Assembly: GCF_020536995.1 (NCBI RefSeq)
Contig: NC_068366.1
Span: forward strand, 24,600,189 to 24,664,188
Length of the DNA stretch: 64,000 nucleotides
Reading direction: 5' to 3'
From: Dreissena polymorpha
Taxonomy: Eukaryota > Mollusca > Bivalvia > Myida > Dreissenidae
Shown here piece by piece: positions 27,001 through 42,000 of the stretch. The first letter of the stretch is position 1, and the number at the start of each line of letters is the position of its first letter. The notes under the pieces are model-generated. The model saw only the letters and a program-made list of their open reading frames with translations, was not told the origin of the DNA and ran no database searches. The position numbers were made by a program, and so were the translations under genes.

Positions 27001-30000
27001 CACTCTTTTCTTTTTTCCACCACGATAATAGTATGGGCAGAATAAAAATATAAATCTTAATACCGATCTAAAATAACTATTTTATTCACATATTATCTGT
27101 CCACCTGTATATGCTTCAGAGGTTCACACAAGTTTCAACATAGCACCAATTTCTGAGTGCCCCAGTAGCTCGCAGTCTGTTCAGGTTTTATACTGTTTGC
27201 TGCTCATCAGTATCGTAGGGTTGGCAATGAAGCCTTTACAATTTTTATCTAGTAAGAAAGGTCTTAAATTAAATTTAACTTCCTGGAAAGATATTAAAGT
27301 AAAATGTGAAAATGTCTTCCTGATAGGCCTGTGCTGACTGAATTAGCTGATCCAGTATGAGACATATAGCACATACACGAAAACAAAAGAGTCGTGTTCT
27401 GAGAAAACTGCGCTTAATGCATGTGCGTAAAGTGTCATCCCAGATTAGCCTGTGCAGTCCGCACAGGCTAATCAGGGACGACACTTTCCGCCTAAACTTA
27501 CTTTTCGGTAAGGAGGGACTTCCTTGAAACCAAAAATACCATGCATTATGCCCAGTTTTCTCGGACTGCGGCTCAAAAATGCAATCTTTGTTGTTTGACC
27601 CTTGTAGGCTGATGATGGGACAGATGGCTTGCCCAATCAGTGGGACATTGGGGATGCTGAAGACAACACCAAACGCTTCTTTGGTGAGTTAAATTTACCT
27701 ATCTTTGAAGAGATTTTAAATACTGTGTCTTGTCATGACAGCTGAGGAATTGTGATAGTCTCTATTTTTAATGGTCACTCCTTTTTTTCCCGCAAATGTA
27801 TACAGACAAAATTATACAGAAAAGTTGAATTTAAAAATCTTATTTATCTATCTTTATGGGTCATTAAATGATGATCAAGAGTTCTTTGGGCAAAGAAAAT
27901 TCACTCATCCTTACAAGCTAAATATTCTAGCTGGTTTTCCAACAGGAAAGTGTTGTTTTTTAACACTGGTATTTAGCGAATAGAATTACGCCAGAGGCTC
28001 TGATTGTTATGAGGGTAGTCATATAATACGAGTCTTTCATTCCTGGCGTGGCCACTTGTGAAAATACTAAAATTGATGACATGAGGATATTTGTTGGTTT
28101 CTGTACATAATCAGTTTTCATTTAGGAATGATCAGAGAAAAATGAACTTTTTTCTATGATCTTATCTTACACTGAATTCAACAAATATCTTGTATGTCTA
28201 AGATTTTAACATGGTAATGAAACACCTGTATGTTGAATGTTAAAGTCAACAATCACAATAAAACTTATGATCATGAAAATGCAATCTCACTTTTAAATCC
28301 AGGTCTTTTGCCAAAAAACATGCCTAAACAGCAGACGGTCAGAGATGTAAAACGACATGCAGATGCAAGGAAAAAAAAGGAAGATGGTAAAATTTTAATT
28401 CAGAATTTTGATTCAAAGCTTAAATCTATAATTGTAATTCTCAATATTTAAGGAATTCAACTGTGTGGCTGGTTTAACCATGCTGTTTTGTTTTCTTTTC
28501 TAGAAATCATGGTTTAGCTCTAGGTATTCTACATAGCCTCAGAAATATCCGAGTACTCATCTGTGTATGAATGTGTTATAACGTGTGCTGTACTTAAGTT
28601 ATTCAGCATTTATTACCAGCTTTCAAAGGTCTGTGTAGCATTAACAGTATTTTCCTTCTTAAAATCCCCCATAGGAGGAGGGATATTGTTTTTGAGTAGT
28701 CTGTCCATCTGTCCTCCCATCCATCTGGAAAACTTTTTATACCCCCATTTCCATTGGTAATGGGGGCTATACAGATGTCACTTTGTCGGTCTGTCGGTCC
28801 GTCTGTTGGTCTGTCCAGAAATTTCATCCGATCTTCACCAAACTTTGTCAGAAGTTGTATCTAGATGATGTCTAGGTCAGGTTTGAATATGGGTCATGCC
28901 GGGTCAAAAACTAGGTCATGGGGTCACTTAGTGTGTTTTTAACTGAAAGTTTGTCCCAACCATAACTATGTCATTTATTGTTAGATTTTAAAATGACTTG
29001 ATAAATTTGTTCACCATCATGGGACGATGTGTCGTGTGAAAAAAGTACGTCGATATCTCAAAGGTCAAGGTCACACCTGGAGTTCAAAGGTCAAATGCTT
29101 GTCCGGGCCATAACTTTGTCATTTATTGTGAGATTTTAAAATCATTTGGCAAATGTGTTCACAATTTTTGGACGGTGTGTCGCGCGAAAGAATTACGTCA
29201 ATATCTCCAAGGTCAAGGTCACACTTTGAGTTCAACGATCATAAATGAGCTTGTCCGGGCCATAACTATGTCGTTCATTGTAAAATTTTGAAATCATTTG
29301 GCACATTTGTTCACCATAATTGGATGATGTGGTGTGCGAAAGAATTACGTAGATATCTCCAAAGTCAAGGTCACACTTAAAGTTTAAAGGTCAAAAATGG
29401 CCATAAATGAGCTTGTCCGGGCCATAACTATGTTGTTCATTGTGAGATTTAAAATCATTTGGCACATTTGTTCACCATCATTGGATGGTGTGTGGCGTGA
29501 AAGAATTACTTCGATATCTCCAAGGTCAAGGGCACACTTTGAGTTCAAAGGTCAAAAATAGCCATCAATGAGCTTGTCCGGGCCATAACTATGTCGTTTA
29601 TTGAGATTTTAAAATCATTTGGCTCTTTTGTTCACCATCATTGGACGGTGTGTTGCGCGAAAGAATTACGTCGATATGTCCAAGGTCAAGGTCACACTTT
29701 TAGTTCAAAGGTAAAAAATGGTAATAAATGATCTTGTCTGGGCCATAACTATGTCATTCATTGTGAGATTTTAAAATGACTCTGTACATTAATTTTGTTC
29801 ACAGTCATTGGATAGTGTGTCATGTGAAAGAATTCAAGAGTTCAAAGGTCAAAATGGCTATAAATGATAATGGCATAATAATTTTAAAAAATCGCCATAA
29901 ATTAGATTCTCTTGTTTTGTGAAGACAGCATGCAAAATAGTCTGTGTCAATGCGGCACGTGAAGGTATACGTCACGTATGTGACAAAGCTCTAGTTTAGT

Positions 30001-33000
30001 CTGGAGCGATCTCGGAACTGCTTTGGTTACTTTCATTGAAACTTGATATTATGAGTGTATATATGGATTAAAGAATGATGCACATTAAATGATGTCACTT
30101 TTGATTTTCAAATAATAGAGTTATGGCTCTGATTTGAAAATAAGAACACTTTTGTGTCCAGAGCCAGATCTCATCTTGGAACTGCTTCTGCAGATTTGAT
30201 TAAAACTTGGCATGAGTGTATATATTGATGACAAATGATACAAGTCAATAATAGTTGCAATTCAGACCATTTGTCAATAGCACATTTATGGCCCTTTTCA
30301 TCAAGTATTTTTCTGTCTTGTGCTGAATACCTGATAACATATGAGTCACAGACATCCGACTCTGCAAAACCCATAACCCTAGAGGCATGGTCAAGGTCAC
30401 ACTTTGAGGTCAAAGATCACATATTTGCTAAATTATTTGTTATGTTTCGATTTCTTCAGTATGCATTAAGGGATTCTATACTAACTTTCTACAATTGCTC
30501 TCCTTTATCTGGCTGTATATCACAAGTAAGACGCAGGTCTCTTGGGTCAAGGTCACGCACTGAGGTTAAATGCAATAAATTTTGATTAAGTATTGCTTAT
30601 TTTGGTAGATCTCTACCATAAATCATAACAACACAATATAATGTTGTTTATACTATGTATAGATATACAAATGTAAGATGTCATTTGCATGTATGTTTTG
30701 GTATTCTTTTTTGAGTTACATGCCCTTGAAATTAAGCAATTGATTTAATAAATCAACTTTTTGTCTTGAGTGTGATCAATATGAAGTAGCAAACACTGTT
30801 TTTTAGCTCACCTGAGCGCAACGTGCTCTTGGTGAGCTTTTGTCTGTTGTCCGTCGTGCGTTGTCCGTTGTGCGACGTCAACATTTGCCTTGTTCACTCT
30901 CTAGAGGCCACATTTATTGTCCAATCTTCATGAAATTTGGTCAGAAGATTGGTTTTAATGATATCTTGGATGAGTTCGAAAATGGTTACGTTTGCTTAAA
31001 AAACATGGCTGCCAAGGGGAGGGGCATTTTTCATTATATGGCTTTAGATGGCTATAGTAAAATCTTGTTAACACTCTAGAGGCCACATTTATTGTCTGAT
31101 CTTCATGAAACTTGGTCAGATTATTCATCTCAATAATATCTTGGACGAGTTCGAAAATGTGCCGGTTGGTTGAAAAACATGGCCGCCAGGGGGCGGGGCA
31201 ATTTTCCTTATATGGCTATAGTAAAACCTTGTTAACATTCTAGAGGCCGCATTTATTTTCCGATCTTCATGAAACTTGCTCAAAAGATTTGTCCCACTGA
31301 TATCTTTGATGAGTTAAAAAATGGTAACCTTTGCTTGAAAAACATGGCTGCCAAGGGGCGGGGCATTTTTCATAATATGGCTATAGATGGCTATAGTAAA
31401 ATCTTGTTAACACTCTAGAGGCCACATTTATTGTCTGATCTTTATGAAACTTGGTCAGAAGATTTATCCGAATAATATCTTGGACGAGTTCGAAAATGAT
31501 GCCGGTTGGTTGAAAAACATGGCCGCCAGGGGGCGGGGCATTTTTCCTTATATGGCTTTAGTAAAACCTTGTTAACATTCTAGAGGCCACATTTATTTTC
31601 CGATCTTCATGAACTTTGCTCAAAAGATTTGTCGCACTGATATCTTTGATGAGTTCAAAAATGGTAACCTTTGCTTGAAAAACATGGCTGCCAGGGGGGC
31701 GGGGCATTTTTCCTTATATGGCTATATATGGCTTTAATAAAATCTTGTTAACACTCTAGAGGCCACATTTATTGTTCAATCTTAATGAAACTTGGTCAGA
31801 AGATCCATCCCAATAATATCTTGGACGAGTTCGAAAATGATGCTGGTTGGTTGAAAAACATGGCCGCCAGGGGGCGGGGCATTTTTCCTTATATGGCTAT
31901 AGTAAAACTTTGTTAACACTCTAGAGGCCACATTTATTGTCCAATCTTGATGAAATTTGGTCAGAAGATTTGTCTTAATGATATCTTGGATGAGTTTGAA
32001 AATGGTTACGTTTGCTTGAATAACATGGCCGCCAAGTTGCGGGGCATTTTTCCTTATATGGCTATTTAAGGCTTTAGTAAAATCTTGTTAACACTCTAAA
32101 GGCCACATTTATAGTCCGATCTTCATGAAACTCGGTCAGAAAATTCATCCCAATAATATCTTGGACGAGTTCAAAAATGATGCCGGTTGGTTGAAAGACA
32201 TGGCCACCACAGGTGTGGGGTTATTTTCCTTATATGGCTATAGTAAAACCTTGTTAACACTCTAGAGGTCACATTTATTTTCCGATCATCATGAAACTTG
32301 GTCAGAAGATTTGTCCTAATGATATCTTGGATGAGTTTGAAAATGGTTCTGGTTGCTTTAAAAACATGGCCACCAGGGGCGGGGCATTTTTCCTCATATG
32401 GCTATATATGGCTATAGTAAAACCTTGTTAACACTCTAGAGGCCACATTTATTGTCCAATCTTCATGAAATTTGGTCAGAAGATTGTTCTCAATGATATC
32501 TTGGATGAGTTCGAAAATAATTGTGTTTGCTTGAAAAAAATGGCTTCCAAGGGGCGGGGCATTTTATCTATAATGGGCTGAAGTGCAAGCGTTTTTTGTG
32601 TGTATGTTCTTGGCAGAGTTATATTGCCTTAAATTTTGGCATTTTAATCAATAAATCAAAAAAAATTGCAACTGCTTGAAATGATCCATTATGGTTGTAT
32701 TTGTCATCTGAACTGACTCTTCTACTTTATTTTCTATTTCATTTAAATAATTCACTAATATTTTCTGGATATAGATGCCCCTTGCATTTGATAGGAAAAT
32801 GTTAATGTCAGTATTCTGTGACAGTTGTTCCAGTATACTTCAAGTTATTGTCTACTTATTGCTATTGACAACATTATACAATATTCCATTTAATGCAATA
32901 ACATAAATGCAAATGTATATTAGATTATTTAACCTTTCATCTTTGTATCAGTTTCATTAAACAGAACATTATGTGTTAAATTTGTTACCAAAGATGAAAA

Positions 33001-36000
33001 TAAAATGTAAACTTTTGTTGTGGAGCTTTATTTTGTGTGAACTTTAAACAGATAAGTTAACATTTATTTATAAGAAAATCAATATTCTGTTATAATTTTC
33101 TTATTTCTGTCAAAACTGACATCAACTTATTACATTTTAAAAGTTCTTTTAGGTTAAACATCATTATTGTTGTTGACACTTTTCTGATGTGCCATTTCCT
33201 CTGATTGCAATTTTATTTCTGTGTATTTTATTATATTAGTGGTGTTCTGAAAAAACTAATCAGGGACAACACTTTCCGAGTTCATGACATTTTTCGTTAA
33301 AATGAAGTCTCTTCTTAGCAAAAACCCAATTATGGCGGAAAGTGTCGTCCCTGATAAGCCCGTGCGGGCTGCACAGGCTGATCTGGGACGACACTTTACG
33401 CACATGCATTATGCCTAGTTTTCTCAGAACGGGACTCATATTAATTTATAAATAAGTAGAAAGTAGATGCTAGTTAATAATTTGCACAAAATGTTGTATC
33501 ATGTTCCTGTATTATTGAATATATATCTATATCAGGAATGTCTGTTACAAAGTTCATTACAAACTTCCAATAACCTGTATATTTCTATGATCCAAAATAC
33601 ATTAGAAAGCAAAATACTGATGAAAACTTGGTTTGCTGTTCATCTTATACAGCCAGATATCTTTTAAGCATATGTGACAAAATCAGTATCTGGAAATTCA
33701 AATATTATACATGTATTTTTGTTAAAGCAGCAGATCACAGTGTAAAACTTTAGACTAAATGTTACATGGTTATTGGGACTAGATCCTGTAGCAGACGACA
33801 AACTTTCATGCATGTGTATACACTGTACTGAGGTGTCATTAATTTTCCTTTTATTTTCCCTTTCTTTTTCAAATTGTTTAGATTTTCTTCAAGTAACATA
33901 CCGGTAAATACTCAAAAACATAGCATTTTGTATCTTGTTAAATCTGTGTTACCAGACCACATCTAGGGTTGACATTTTGGCTAATGCTATAAGGAACATT
34001 GATATGTATTAACTTGATTTTTTTTAAGTTTACAAACTATTCGTTGATTTTGAGTGTTTATGGGCTTTCTATAGCATTACATTATATGTAACTTTACACT
34101 TCACTTTATAGAATGAGTTCATATATAATTAAAAGAAAATGCACCTCAGTGAGTGTTCTATGTAACCATTTCTGTATATTTAGTCCTATTTATTCCTGAT
34201 CTACCACTTTGTTTCTAGATCCACCCCCGCTTCATGTCGGTGTTGTCCCTTCAGAATATACCCACTCTGAATCTCATGTCTACGAAAACCTACCCCACCA
34301 GATGGCCTCATCTCCCACACAGCCCCAGCCGCCGTGGGCACCTGCAGTTGTAACCAGTGAAGTGGAACCTGTCGGAAAACAGCGTCGAAGATCTAACCTG
34401 CACCTAATCACACCCAAACCTTTTACTCTCAATAGTAAACCCACTCCATTTAGCAGTGTAAACAATGTATCCTCCTTACCACAGTACCGCAGTGTAAGTT
34501 CCAATCTTGACCAAACAGACGCACCCTTACAAAGCATTAATATTCAGAATAACCAATCACAGCCCAGTTTACAAAATGGTGGTGTAAATGCTGACTTAAG
34601 CAAATCAAATGACACTTATCAACCAACAGAGTCAATGAGAACACAGCCTTCCAACAAAACTCCGCCTCCTCCCCCAGTTAGAGAATCTAGCAAGTACATC
34701 ACAGCAGAGGTCAGTCATCAGAACTTTGCTGACATTCTGGGAAAGTCTCCAACAAACAGAAACTATGAGCGTCCTGTGCCCACAATATTGAAGAAAGGCA
34801 AGAATAACCGAGCCTTGAACAAGATGCGTTACATGACAATTTCAAGTTCAGAGCCTGTTAAGTTGGAAAAGAGCTCGCCTCATTCACCGAAACTTCACAG
34901 CCAGGCTGGGGACCTGATCACATCGGTGAGTCAAAAATAAGTGTTTGTATTTTGTCTTGAAATTCTGGCAAAATATTTGCACATTTTTTACTTGTTATAA
35001 CAAGTTGATTGAATAGAGATTAATTATACAGTGGTTTCTAAAAGTGAATTAACTAGATTATTTGACAAGCACATTATGACATTGATGCTGAGTATAACAA
35101 GTTCCAGTTTACAAATTTGTTTGGAAACTAAAAGGACTCTTTATAAACAAAAAGACTTACTAACAACATCAGTTGGTAATGAATTAAGGGTCAGTAAGTT
35201 TTAATATCCATTAAAGAATACATTATTTGATACAGTAACAGCTCTTGCCAGATCTTTATATCAGGCAACTGAACGCTAAGTGTGAAGGAAATGCATATAC
35301 TTATTTTGTCTTATATCAGATACAATTCTTTCTTGCTATAATGTCCTGCTTTTGGGAGTTAAGTTGAGTTTAATGTTTGGTGTTCACCACATACCTGTGT
35401 GCTTTCATCAGCTGGACGTGCCAGACATTGTGAAAAGCTCCACCACAAAGGCTGACATGTTTGATGAGCGAACAATCGACAGAGAAGTCGTATGTACCGA
35501 TAACTGTAACTTTCTGAAATCCAGTCTGCCATGCACATTATTACAGATTATGTGGCATTTTGTAATGTTGACATTGGGTTTTATTAACTCTTGCCAATAA
35601 GAAATTTCATTTAGTACATTTGTTAGTTAATTGATAAATGTCTTTTTACTGCCTTTTTCATTCACCTTGGTTCTTTTTCAGTTGTTTCGTCCGGCAAAGG
35701 TAGAAATCCCGGAGCGATACATTCCAGACTCAGACGATGAAAGCGTAACAGAAGAAGAGAAAGTAAAACGTCGCGAGAAAGCTGACAAAATCAAAAGGAT
35801 TTTAACACAACAGAGGTAGGAATAAAAACATGTAAACCATTATTTAAAAATAAATAAACAGAAAACAATAAATTGTTGCATTCTAAATGTAGATACTCAA
35901 TTTATAAATTGTTGCATTCTAAATGTAGATACTCAATTTACCTAAGTTTTTCAATTATCTTTATGATTTTTGTCCCTTATACTTTCCAACAAGCATGATT

Positions 36001-39000
36001 GTTGGATCTGCATGTAATGGTTGCATTCTGAACTTTCTGAAGTGTTCCCTTACCTGTCTGGCCAAAACTTCTGTTAAAGCCTTGATCCGGTTACAATGGA
36101 CTTAATGCGTGTGGGTAAACTGTCCCAGATTAGCCTTTGCATTACAAACAGGTTTATCAGGGACAGAACTTCCTGCTTTAATGATTCTTTAACCATTTGC
36201 ATGCTGGGAAATTTGTAGTCTGCTAAAATGTCGTCTGCTGAATTTCTAAAATTAGCATTTTCTTTGAGTATTTTCAAAGAATACTATCAGAATAGCAAAC
36301 TGTTTGGATCCTGATGAGACGCCATGTTCTGTGGCATCTCATCCGGATCCAAACTGTTTGCAAAGGCCTTCAAAATTTGGTTCCAGCACTGAAAGAGTTA
36401 AGGCAGAACAAACAATACAAAAAAGCATTAAGACTAATTTTTGTCCAGGTTAAGGCTCTGTTATTTTCTGACCTGTATGTTGCAATTCATTTTAATGCAT
36501 TTCTCTAGTTATTTAGCTTGTTGTCTTTTATCTAGTGTACATGTTTGGTAGCATGGCTTAAGTTTTTGGGTTTGAGCAAAAAAAAATTTTGACAGAAAAT
36601 GCTTCTATATTCATAATAATAATGCAAACAGTAATCAAATTTTAAGGATAATGAAATAATAATTAAAACAAAATACGATACTGAAGGTTTTGTGATATTT
36701 TAAAGAAAACATTTGAATGCCATTTCTCTAATAATTACATTAGTATGGTTATAATGAAATACACTTGATAACTTCGATTGGTTATAATTTGTAGCATTCA
36801 AAATTTAAATGACATTTAATTCACATTGAAAGCATGAATGCTTTTGTGTTTAACTTGCCTCTTGTCCTGCCTTTTCTTGGAAGTCGTTACCAATATCCGC
36901 ACTTGAAGGTAAGTGAGGCATGCCATCTGATATGACGTGTAAACATAATGTGCATCGTGAAGTACGCTCATCGTTTGTACACTGGGCTCATGTACATTGT
37001 ACCTCTATGTAACATTGCCGTCAGACCTTTGCTTCAGTCTGTTATTTCAATATAAATATTAGATTCTGAATAATAATGATGACTCAACTATTGTTTTCAA
37101 GTAACATTAATTCTCACTTAATAAAACCAATAATCCAACCTTTTTTCATGTTAATCAATTCATCAAGGACTTTTATTTTAATCATTGAGTATTTATAACT
37201 AGAGTCCAGTTTCTAATTGATTGGCTTGCATTGTTATGTCAGTTGTAGAATGGTCTGGAATGCTAGCATTGTTATAATACGTGCCACAGTTTTGTTGGTG
37301 CATCATTCATCGTGCTGTTTGTGCCCATGGAAACAGCTTCATTGTTGTTGTTGTTAACATTGTTACCCTAAGAGTGGATGCCTGATAAGGAATTAAAAAT
37401 AAAAATTATTAATCATCTTTAAATGATTATCAAAAGTTTGTTAATCCAGATTGGTGTGATGATGATAACTGACAAGATGTGCATGGTTGGGATTAATTGA
37501 AGGGCTTGTGGTAGAGACAATGGACAATGTGTTATGTTGCTACATCAAATTGTCAACTAACTATGCAAAAACAGTTTTTCATGTTTGAACGTTACATTTA
37601 AGAACCATCTATCATTAGCAGGGTGCAGAATCACCAGACTGTGGGGTTTAAACACGACGTTTGAGTGCTTTATTTCAAATAACATTTTTAACAAGTTTTC
37701 TTAAGAATTTCAACTAGTGCATAACAGACAGGTTACACTGCTTGTGGCAATGTGAAATACATCAGAATAACTAAATTTAATTAGCCTGTGTTCTTGCTCA
37801 AAGTTCAATTTGTGCTACATGGTTATGTTTCAAAGAACATGAAATATTCAAGGGTTTGTTCTTATACCTTAAGACTTCGGGACAAACTGCAAGAAAAACA
37901 TTCTTGTATGCACTAAAGATTTTTGCAAATGTATTTCAATAACTTGAGATATTTGCAAAAATAAAGTTCTTAATGGTGTGATTACATTCTGTCCAACCCG
38001 TGCTTAAACCCCTGAAAACTTGGTTGATTCTGCACCCTGATTAATCATTCTGTCATCTAAAGCCTGGCCGTAATTCTTTTCTCTCATAAAATAGCTAATT
38101 CTAACCAAAATACCATATTCTTCTGACAAATGTGTACTATGTTTTTAAAGAGTGTTGTCATGATTGATGGTGTGTAAAACTAAGTAACAATTTTTGAATG
38201 TCAGTAACAACCTACAAACTGTAAGTGTGAATTACATGTTTCTTCAATTGCTGTAATGGCAGTTGATCCATCCACTAACATTTGCGTATATATTCAACAA
38301 ACATTACTTGTGAGATGTAATACTTATGTATATTTATCTTCCTTTCCTATACTGTGTAGCAATTGGTAAGTGTTGTTCTGTTGCTATAGTAACCAGGGTC
38401 AAGGGTGACACGCAAACAGACATGAGCTCTTCTCACTGCAGCCTGTGTTGTTCTATACACATGATACATTCTTGGCTGTACAGTTTTGTTATGAACTATT
38501 AACTCCAATCTTTCCATGAGGCAAAAAATACAGTTTGTAAATGAGCTTTAATCATGGCCAGATTGGCTTAAGCTGTTTGATGGTGTTTGGATTAATGTAT
38601 TTTCAATTACTAACCACTTGCTGATGTTATGTCCAGTTTAGATTTTTACTGAAGAAATAGTTATTATATCTGTAATGCTATAAGATGAATGGAACTTGAG
38701 CATAATAAGCTGCCTTAAAACAATTGTAGCATGCCTTGAACGTGTGTATGAGATGAGCTGTTATGGAAGTTCATTCACAACTTCTAAATGTAATTTAAAA
38801 ACGAAAAAAACGAAGGCAAAATTTGTAACACATTAACACGTAACTACTTACAGATGCTCTTCAAAGAACTAGAATCGTTTCAGGTATTACAAAATAAATG
38901 CTATGTTAACTTGTCTAACATCACATTTATAAAGACAACACACTTGATCTCTTTTAACCCATTTATGCCTAGCGTCTAGAAAAGAAGGCCTTGGCAAACA

Positions 39001-42000
39001 GCGTAGACCCAGATGAGATGCCGTATGATGCGGCGTCTCATCAGGGTCTGCGCTGTTTGCTAAAAGGATTTTCTGTAAGAAATATTCTAAATTTAGAAAT
39101 AAGAATACTAGAAATCCCTAATTTTGGCAATAAATTGATCCAATTTAAAAGGATGGGAGAGTCCACTAGGCTTAAATGGGTAAATATTAAGGCCAAGCAA
39201 CTTAAGCAAATCATTTAAAATGTTTACATTTACTCAAAAACTTTCTTCTCAATTGTGTTGCCATTTTGATGACATTTCCAAGATCTTATTTCTTTGAAAA
39301 CAATAACTGCATTGTTGGTAATTGGCAATAAGAATTTAACTCCGAAAACAAACTAATATGGAGGCATATTTACATACAAATTATTTGCATACTCTGGATC
39401 AGTCAAAAAAGAAAATCAATATTGCATCAATATTTTATCAGTGAAAAGATATTTAAACCACTTCTAGTATCTTTTTACGCATATCAAAGAAGTTTTTTTT
39501 ATCAGCAAATAAGTTGAACATTGTAAGACAAACATTTCAATTGATAATCATACTTCATAAATCAGTGTGCAACATGTATTACTAAATCTGTCAAAGTATG
39601 TTAATTGTTTCACATTATTTTTACTAAGCAAACTTTTACCCTCCCCTTAGCTATAAACATGTGTTTTCTCACTCAAATTACCAATATTTGTTCTATTTGT
39701 ATAAATCCATATATATTAATTTGTTTTAATGTATTAATTGACACAACACTGTTGAAGAAAATGCCCAAAATATTAAATGAAATATAGTATATATTGAGGA
39801 AGTAAAACAGACTGAAGACATATCCAGAAGCCCTCATTAATTTATAGCATGTACATTAAAGCTTGCTTTTTACTAAGATATACGCAACATAACTTTGACA
39901 CACCTTTTAGGCTTAGGAAATTCTGACCACTGCTGCCTGAGTGTTACCAAAACAAAAAGAAATGGTGATCTTGATGATTAAAGGACTTGTTACTTTCAAT
40001 CTTAAATCATCATACATGCCATATGTCCCAGATTGTCCGGGATTGTCCCGGAAAGGAAGAACACGTCCCGCAATCCCGGAAATCTGTCAAATGTCCCGGA
40101 TTTTACTAAATCCATTAATACCTTATCTTAGGCTTAACTGCACCTCGAATCACTGTGTTCCCACTAATCTGCAGCGTCTCTATGGCAATGCTTACCCAAA
40201 TAGGGGACTAGCTACGTGTCAAAGTAGATAAATTAACAGGGGTCCTGTCATCATATAGATTGTCTCACGTTCGCAGTCAAATTGAAAAGGCGGCATTGTT
40301 TGTGGTTGTTAATTGTCTTTAATATAACAATTTTATGGCAGTTTATTGGCGCATGCAATGAATGCTATGATTGAGCGACAACACTCGTAAGCAGTGTACC
40401 TGCAGTAAGATCATGCAGACGACAAGTGACGTAATTTTCATAAGCGTGTGATTTTATGGCAGTTTGTTGAATTAATAACGCACAACTGTTAATATTTTGT
40501 TCGATTCTCAAATGAGCATTATTCAATTTGTAATCGGAAACACCATACACGCCATATGTCCCAGATTGTCCGGGATTGTCCCTGAAATGAAGAACGCGTC
40601 CCGCAGTCCCAAAAATCTGTCAAATGTCCCGGATTTTACTAAATCCATATATACCTTATCTTAGGCTTAAATGCACCTCGAATCACTGTGTTCCCACTAA
40701 TCAGCAGCGTCTCTATGGCAATGCCTACCCGAAAAGGTGACTACGCTACGTGTCAAAATCAATCAATTAACAGGGGTTCTGTCATCATATTGATTGTCTC
40801 ACGTTCGCAGTCAAAATGAAAAGGCGGCATTGTTTAATTTGGTTGTTAATTTTCTTTAATATACTGATTTTATGGCAGTTTGTTGGCGCACTCTTTGAAT
40901 GAGCAACAACACTCGTAAGCAGTGTACCTGCAGTAAGATCATGCAGACAACAAGTGACGTAATTTTCATACCGTATACGTGCTGTAAATATTTTGTTTGA
41001 TTCTAAAATGAGCATTATTCAATTTGTAATCCGAAACACGCTTCTGAATGTTAATGCTTATGCAACATTAACAAATTCTAGCATCAGATAAACAGAGCTT
41101 TATCCTTTCTCTCAATAATAAGCGCGCGAAAATTATGCAGACATGTAGAACGTCGCATGGAAAGTGTGGGTGTATTTTGTGTTGTATAAAAAATTGAACA
41201 TCATGTCAGGAGATTTACGTGTGTTCAGTGGAAAAAACCTGCCCCGATTGGACGTTATTTCATCACATCTTTAAATAGTAACAAATGCTCTACAAAGTTT
41301 TTATGCGGCCGTGGATACGCACACGTGTTTCCTGCAGATATGTGACATGTACACCAAAGGTAATTTGGTGCTCTTTTTACCATGAAAAACACGTGGCTGG
41401 TATCTAGTAACAGAAGAAGTAATGTTGAATTTGATGTTAATAGATCTTGTGTATTTTGGATAGTCTTTCGAACTTAGTAATTTACGATGTGAAAAAAATG
41501 CGTATCAAAAATGCATATATGTCTATATATATCGCTATATGCATACATGCCCTGGAAAATCGGCAAAAGTCCCGGAAAATTGAGCTCAATGTCACGGAAT
41601 TGGTCTGAAAATGTATCGCATGTATGAATCCTATAGATGCTATCTTACAACAGTTTTCAATATATTGGATGTAACACACTGTGTCTAGGGTCACTGTCAG
41701 TTTGCTTGTATATGTAGGTAATATTGGTGGTTGTTGTTTGTCTGTTTTTATTGGTGTGTTGTGTTTATGTTTAAACATTTTGATCACATGCATTCCTACA
41801 TTTAAACATAAGACAAGTGGGTGTGTTGAACTGCATGTACTGCAAAAATATTCAGTGTTAAACATATTTATGAGAAAAGGTTTTAAACTTGCTTAATACA
41901 AAGATCAAGTTACAATCTTGTTTATGCGCATGACACGTTTTTTTGGCTCTAATTACATCATCGTGTATAATTCAACTAAAAAATAAAATTGACAGGGAAG

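Noticed and set aside
38360-38373. Six-base exon CAATTG between AG and GTAAGT
   Set aside because: Both splice dinucleotides are present, but such short matches are expected by chance in a long intron.
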